A DNA stretch of 64,000 nucleotides from Salibacter sp031581065 (GTDB lineage Bacteria; Bacteroidota; Bacteroidia; Flavobacteriales_G; Salibacteraceae): assembly GCF_031581065.1 (NCBI RefSeq), contig NZ_JAVLBN010000001.1, positions 1 to 64,000 on the forward strand, read 5' to 3'. Within the stretch, counting starts at the first letter, position 1; each line of letters starts with the position of its first letter. A program made the translations under genes and the position numbers. Below the pieces are notes generated by a model. That model did no database searches, was not told the origin of the DNA, and was given only the letters and a program-made list of their open reading frames with translations. Of this stretch, positions 61,540 through 64,000 are shown piece by piece.

Positions 61540-62001
61540 TTACTTGTAAGCTTCTAAAATTTGGTTCGTGTGGTCTTTCGTCTTTACTTTTTTGAAGACT
61601 TTTTCAATTTTCCCTTCTTCATCAATAACAAATGTTGTGCGATGGATACCATCTTTCACTTTGCCCATGAATTTCTTTGGTCCCCAAATTCCGTATTGTT
61701 CAATAACCTCTTTTTCTGTATCGGCAAGGAGTGGAAAAGGGAGGTCGTATTTGTTGATGAAGTTCTGGTGTTTTTTTTCTGAATCTGCCGAAACACCTAA
61801 AATTTCAAAACCTTGCTTTTGCAACTCCTCGTAATTGTCTCTCAGGTTACAGGCCTCATTCGTACAACCGGGCGTATTATCCTTTGGATAAAAGTAAAGC
61901 ACTAACTTTTTTCCTTTGTAATCACTTAATTGAATGGTGTTGCCTTCCTGATCTACTCCTTTAAAACCTGGAGCCTTATCGCCTTCTTGTAAATGTGTCA
62001 T
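61540..62001 (-). CDS. bcp: Thioredoxin-dependent thiol peroxidase (bacterioferritin comigratory protein)
   Basis: This 153-residue peroxiredoxin has the active-site block YFYPKDNTPGCTNEACNLRD. Its peroxidatic cysteine is followed five residues on by the resolving cysteine (CTNEAC), the typical BCP/PrxQ pair. FVIDEEGKIEKVFKKV closes the fold. It reduces peroxides using thioredoxin. It lies between recA and namZ with its own spacing and is probably transcribed alone or with recA. Confidence 0.95.
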   Translation of the reverse strand: MTHLQEGDKAPGFKGVDQEGNTIQLSDYKGKKLVLYFYPKDNTPGCTNEACNLRDNYEELQKQGFEILGVSADSEKKHQNFINKYDLPFPLLADTEKEVIEQYGIWGPKKFMGKVKDGIHRTTFVIDEEGKIEKVFKKVKTKDHTNQILEAYK

Positions 62002-62050
62002 TTCAGTTTGTTTTTTGAGGTAACCACGAAGTTAACGAAATGGTTCGTAC

Positions 62051-63283
62051 TTATTCAAAATCGGGATATAAGATGTACTTTTTTCGCGTTTCCCTGTACT
62101 CGTCAAGTTGTGGTTGCCACGATTTTCTTATCGCTTCAATTGACTTACTCTCCTCAATAGAATTCATCATAGAACTATTTCCAGCGAGAAGATTGAAAAA
62201 TTGATTCTTCAGGAAAAAGTTATCCTTATCGGGATAATTTTCATAGGCTATTTTAAGCCAGTTGAGATAAAGACGTTGCGTATCCATCATGAATTTGGGA
62301 TCGAGTTTTCTCAAATCAAAGCCTCTGCATTTTTCACCTTTTAACTTGGGATTCTTTGCTCCGTGAGACGGTTCAGGTGTAAAATAAAATTTCCCGACTT
62401 TTAAATCAGGATGTCCAAAAACTTCAAATGGAAAATCTGTCCCTCTACCTACACTCATCACTGTTCCTTCAAAAAGCGCCACACTCGGATAAAAGTAAAT
62501 TGCGTTCATGGTACGCAAATTTGGCGAAGGATCGATTGGTAACTGGTAGAGATCTGAATGTGAGTAATTCTCCATTTCTATCACGGTCAGATCACAGACT
62601 AGCTCACCCTCGAGCCAGCCTTCTCCGTTGATCATTTTTGCCAACTCGCCAACTGTACATCCGTGCACAACCGGGATAGGGTCAAGCCCCACGAATGATT
62701 TTTGTTCCGGTTCAAGAACGGGACCATCAACGTAAAAGCCATTGGGGTTTGGCCTGTCGAGTACCCAAAGTTTTTTATCATTTTCAGCACAGGCTTCCAT
62801 CAAATAATGAAGTGTGGAAATGTATGTGTAAAAACGAACTCCCACATCCTGAATATCGAAAATGACAACATCCACATTTTTCAAATCAGCCTTTGAAGGT
62901 TTCTTTTTTGAGTTGTAAAGTGAAATAATCGGCAATCCCGTTTTAGAATCCGTTTTGCTTTTTACTGTTTCTCCGGCATCGGCAGTTCCGCGAAAACCAT
63001 GCTCAGGCGAAAACACCTTAGTTACATTTAGTCCGCTCTGCAAGAGGTAGTCAACGAGGTGTTCGCCCTCCACAACAGCCGTGTGGTTAGCTACAACCGC
63101 AATTCGCTTACCTGCCAGCTTTGAGGCGTATTTTGGCAAGCGTTCAGCCCCCATCGAAATATCGTCATCCGTTTTCAAGGTGTGGCTCTGACCGTTACAA
63201 AAAAACGAAACCAGGAAAAGCAAAAGAAATCCTGCTCCTTCAACGAATCGTTTTACTTTTATGCGCTTAAAATTCGAATTCAT
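62051..63283 (-). CDS. namZ: Exo-beta-N-acetylmuramidase NamZ family (DUF1343)
   Basis: ATG 63283 gives 410 residues. A TTG at 63295 in frame is less likely because it lies in the promoter. A signal segment (about 12-32, FLLLFLVSFFCNGQS) is followed by the DUF1343 fold: GKRIAVVANHTAVVEGEHLV, VFSPEHGFRGTADAGE, VVIFDIQDVGVRFYTYISTL, LWVLDRPNPNG, and DPSPNLRTMNAIYFYPSVAL. NamZ cleaves MurNAc from muropeptide-derived glycans in the periplasm for cell-wall recycling. A motif copy (63184) lies at the signal-peptide junction. It diverges from the permease gene. Confidence 0.9.
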   Translation of the reverse strand: MNSNFKRIKVKRFVEGAGFLLLFLVSFFCNGQSHTLKTDDDISMGAERLPKYASKLAGKRIAVVANHTAVVEGEHLVDYLLQSGLNVTKVFSPEHGFRGTADAGETVKSKTDSKTGLPIISLYNSKKKPSKADLKNVDVVIFDIQDVGVRFYTYISTLHYLMEACAENDKKLWVLDRPNPNGFYVDGPVLEPEQKSFVGLDPIPVVHGCTVGELAKMINGEGWLEGELVCDLTVIEMENYSHSDLYQLPIDPSPNLRTMNAIYFYPSVALFEGTVMSVGRGTDFPFEVFGHPDLKVGKFYFTPEPSHGAKNPKLKGEKCRGFDLRKLDPKFMMDTQRLYLNWLKIAYENYPDKDNFFLKNQFFNLLAGNSSMMNSIEESKSIEAIRKSWQPQLDEYRETRKKYILYPDFE

Positions 63284-63292
63284 AATAGCGGC

Positions 63293-63300
63293 CAAACTTA
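63293..63300 (-). promoter_or_regulatory. -7 promoter element of namZ (TAAGTTTG)
   Basis: It is a full TAnnTTTG match on the minus strand, 9 nt before the ATG 63283, so the leader is very short. Confidence 0.58.
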
Positions 63301-63319
63301 AATCAAATAACGGGTTAAA

Positions 63320-64000
63320 TTGAAATTTGAACGATTCATAGCGGCAAAAATGATTGGGGAGCGCAAAAGTGCTTCCAGCAACACTCGACCGATTATCAAA
63401 ATTGCGATTGGCGGTATTGCCATTGGCGTTGCGGTGATGATTTTATCATTTGCCATCCTTACTGGTTTTCAAAATGAAATTAGGCAAAAGGTAGTTGGTT
63501 TTGGCTCTCACATTCAAATTTCCAGTTTTGATAATGCACAGGGAGTAGATATTCATCCCATTTCCACGAATCAGGATTTTTACCCGGCAGCCGACAGTTT
63601 CAGGCAAGTTGAAAACATTCAGGTTTACGCTTCAAAACCCGGTATTTTAAAGACCGATGATGAGATTTTGGGCATTGTTTTCAAAGGTGTTGGCGAAGAT
63701 TTCAACTGGAAGTTTTTTGAGCGCAACATAGAAAAAGGTAAAGTTCCGCGTTTTGGTGAGAACCGAAAAGACAGTATACTCCTATCAGAACACATAGCCG
63801 ATAAGATGAAGCTGGATGTTGGCGATAAAATTTATGTGTACTTCATCAGGAATGAAAAACCGAGACCGAGAAGGTTTTATGTATCGGGTATTTACAAAAC
63901 CGGAATGGGTAAGTTTGACGAACTTATTCTATTAGGCGATATCAAACATGTTCAAAGTATCAATGGCTGGGACTCCACTCAGGTTGGCGGATTTGAGATC
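63320..64000 (+). CDS. LolE/FtsX-family ABC transporter permease, N-terminal part (runs off window)
   Basis: The frame from TTG 63320 is open to the window end (227 codons, no stop), so the gene is partial. It reads LKFERFIAAKMIGERKSASS, then a first helix (about 28-52, IAIGGIAIGVAVMILSFAIL) and a MacB-like periplasmic domain (FGSHIQISSFDNAQG, then ILGIVFKGVGEDFNW and ILLSEHIADKMKLDVGDKIY). This is the layout of lipoprotein-releasing permeases LolC/LolE. The ATG at 63350 is an alternative start but would cut the conserved lead. A near copy of the interspersed motif (GGTGAGAACC) is at about 63754. Confidence 0.85.
   Translation, partial: MKFERFIAAKMIGERKSASSNTRPIIKIAIGGIAIGVAVMILSFAILTGFQNEIRQKVVGFGSHIQISSFDNAQGVDIHPISTNQDFYPAADSFRQVENIQVYASKPGILKTDDEILGIVFKGVGEDFNWKFFERNIEKGKVPRFGENRKDSILLSEHIADKMKLDVGDKIYVYFIRNEKPRPRRFYVSGIYKTGMGKFDELILLGDIKHVQSINGWDSTQVGGFEI

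Larger units (their letters stand above)
650..63193. repeat. Interspersed short motif family YGGTCAGADCCR (37 copies of core GGTCAGA[AGT]CC)
   Basis: Exact cores on the plus strand start at 2258, 4011, 6820, 7222, 12128, 14955, 19352, 22846, 24353, 27679, 30293, 34378, 35369, 36280, 39772, 40022, 42873, 44810, 48658, 52301, 52680, 55624 and 60280. Reverse-complement cores (GGHTCTGACC) start at 650, 10861, 14351, 24961, 27832, 37090, 37423, 39272, 40760, 43200, 49341, 52738, 55679 and 63184. The variable base is A 13, G 12, T 12 and never C. The base before is always C or T, and the base after is A or G in 34 of 37. Thirty-two lie in coding sequence in all three codon phases and five lie between genes. 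Near misses are also common, for example 4115, 9899, 30356 and 60305. Confidence 0.93.

Noticed and set aside
1..64000. tRNA, rRNA, riboswitch and prophage signals
   Set aside because: I looked in all gaps over about 100 bp and saw no cloverleaf with a T-loop consensus, no rRNA core words, no known riboswitch core and no phage or integrase genes.

Overview
This 64 kb window reads as chromosome of a Bacteroidota bacterium, most likely Flavobacteriales. The evidence is four proteins ending in type IX secretion (T9SS type A) sorting domains, a fused CcoNO cbb3 oxidase subunit, a TonB receptor/DUF4249 pair, a NamZ-type muramidase (DUF1343), and promoters of the Bacteroidota form TTG-N19-TAnnTTTG (best cases before recR, sucD and the E2 gene). 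No rRNA, tRNA, CRISPR array, phage or complete insertion sequence was seen.

Layout: 0-5 kb holds a two-component system, a frameshifted cystathionine/methionine gamma-lyase-type gene, a MazF-like toxin/antitoxin pair, sucD, a DUF2007 gene and plsC. 5-27 kb holds a T9SS cytochrome-like protein, a sodium/solute symporter, recR with a glycosyltransferase fusion, a 2-oxo acid dehydrogenase E2, a PorE-like OmpA protein, a DEDDh exonuclease, a fumarylacetoacetase-family enzyme, a TonB receptor with DUF4249 partner, an RND/MMPL exporter, a secreted acetolactate decarboxylase homologue, and feoB convergent with feoA. 27.7-36.8 kb is a complete minus-strand cbb3 oxidase cluster (ccoI-ccoS-ccoNO-ccoQ-ccoP-ccoG-ccoH-safE) with two matching TGAC-N4-GTCA palindromes that look like CRP/FNR-type operators. 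36.8-55.6 kb holds a T9SS subtilisin, lipoproteins, a BNR-repeat T9SS protein, a YdcF protein, valS, a DEAD-box helicase, an M16 peptidase, an O-methyltransferase, a T9SS deacetylase-like protein, a glycosyltransferase and an MsbA-like exporter. 55.7-59 kb is thrS-infC-rpmI-rplT, with infC apparently starting at AUA. 59-64 kb holds a TPR lipoprotein, recA, bcp, namZ and the start of a LolE/FtsX-type permease.

The most striking signal is not a gene. A short asymmetric motif, YGGTCAGADCCR (core GGTCAGA[A/G/T]CC), occurs 37 times in both orientations, about once per 1.7 kb, where a hand estimate from base composition expects less than one. It is read in all three codon phases, favours linkers, signal-peptide junctions and gene ends, and also lies between genes. 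This indicates selection on the DNA itself, as for DNA-uptake, Chi-like or nucleoid/segregation sequences. Its function is unknown to me.

The larger intergenic gaps (5.14-5.57, 15.68-16.55, 19.86-20.45 and 21.16-21.35 kb) are packed with decayed, mutually related dispersed repeats and small stem-loops.
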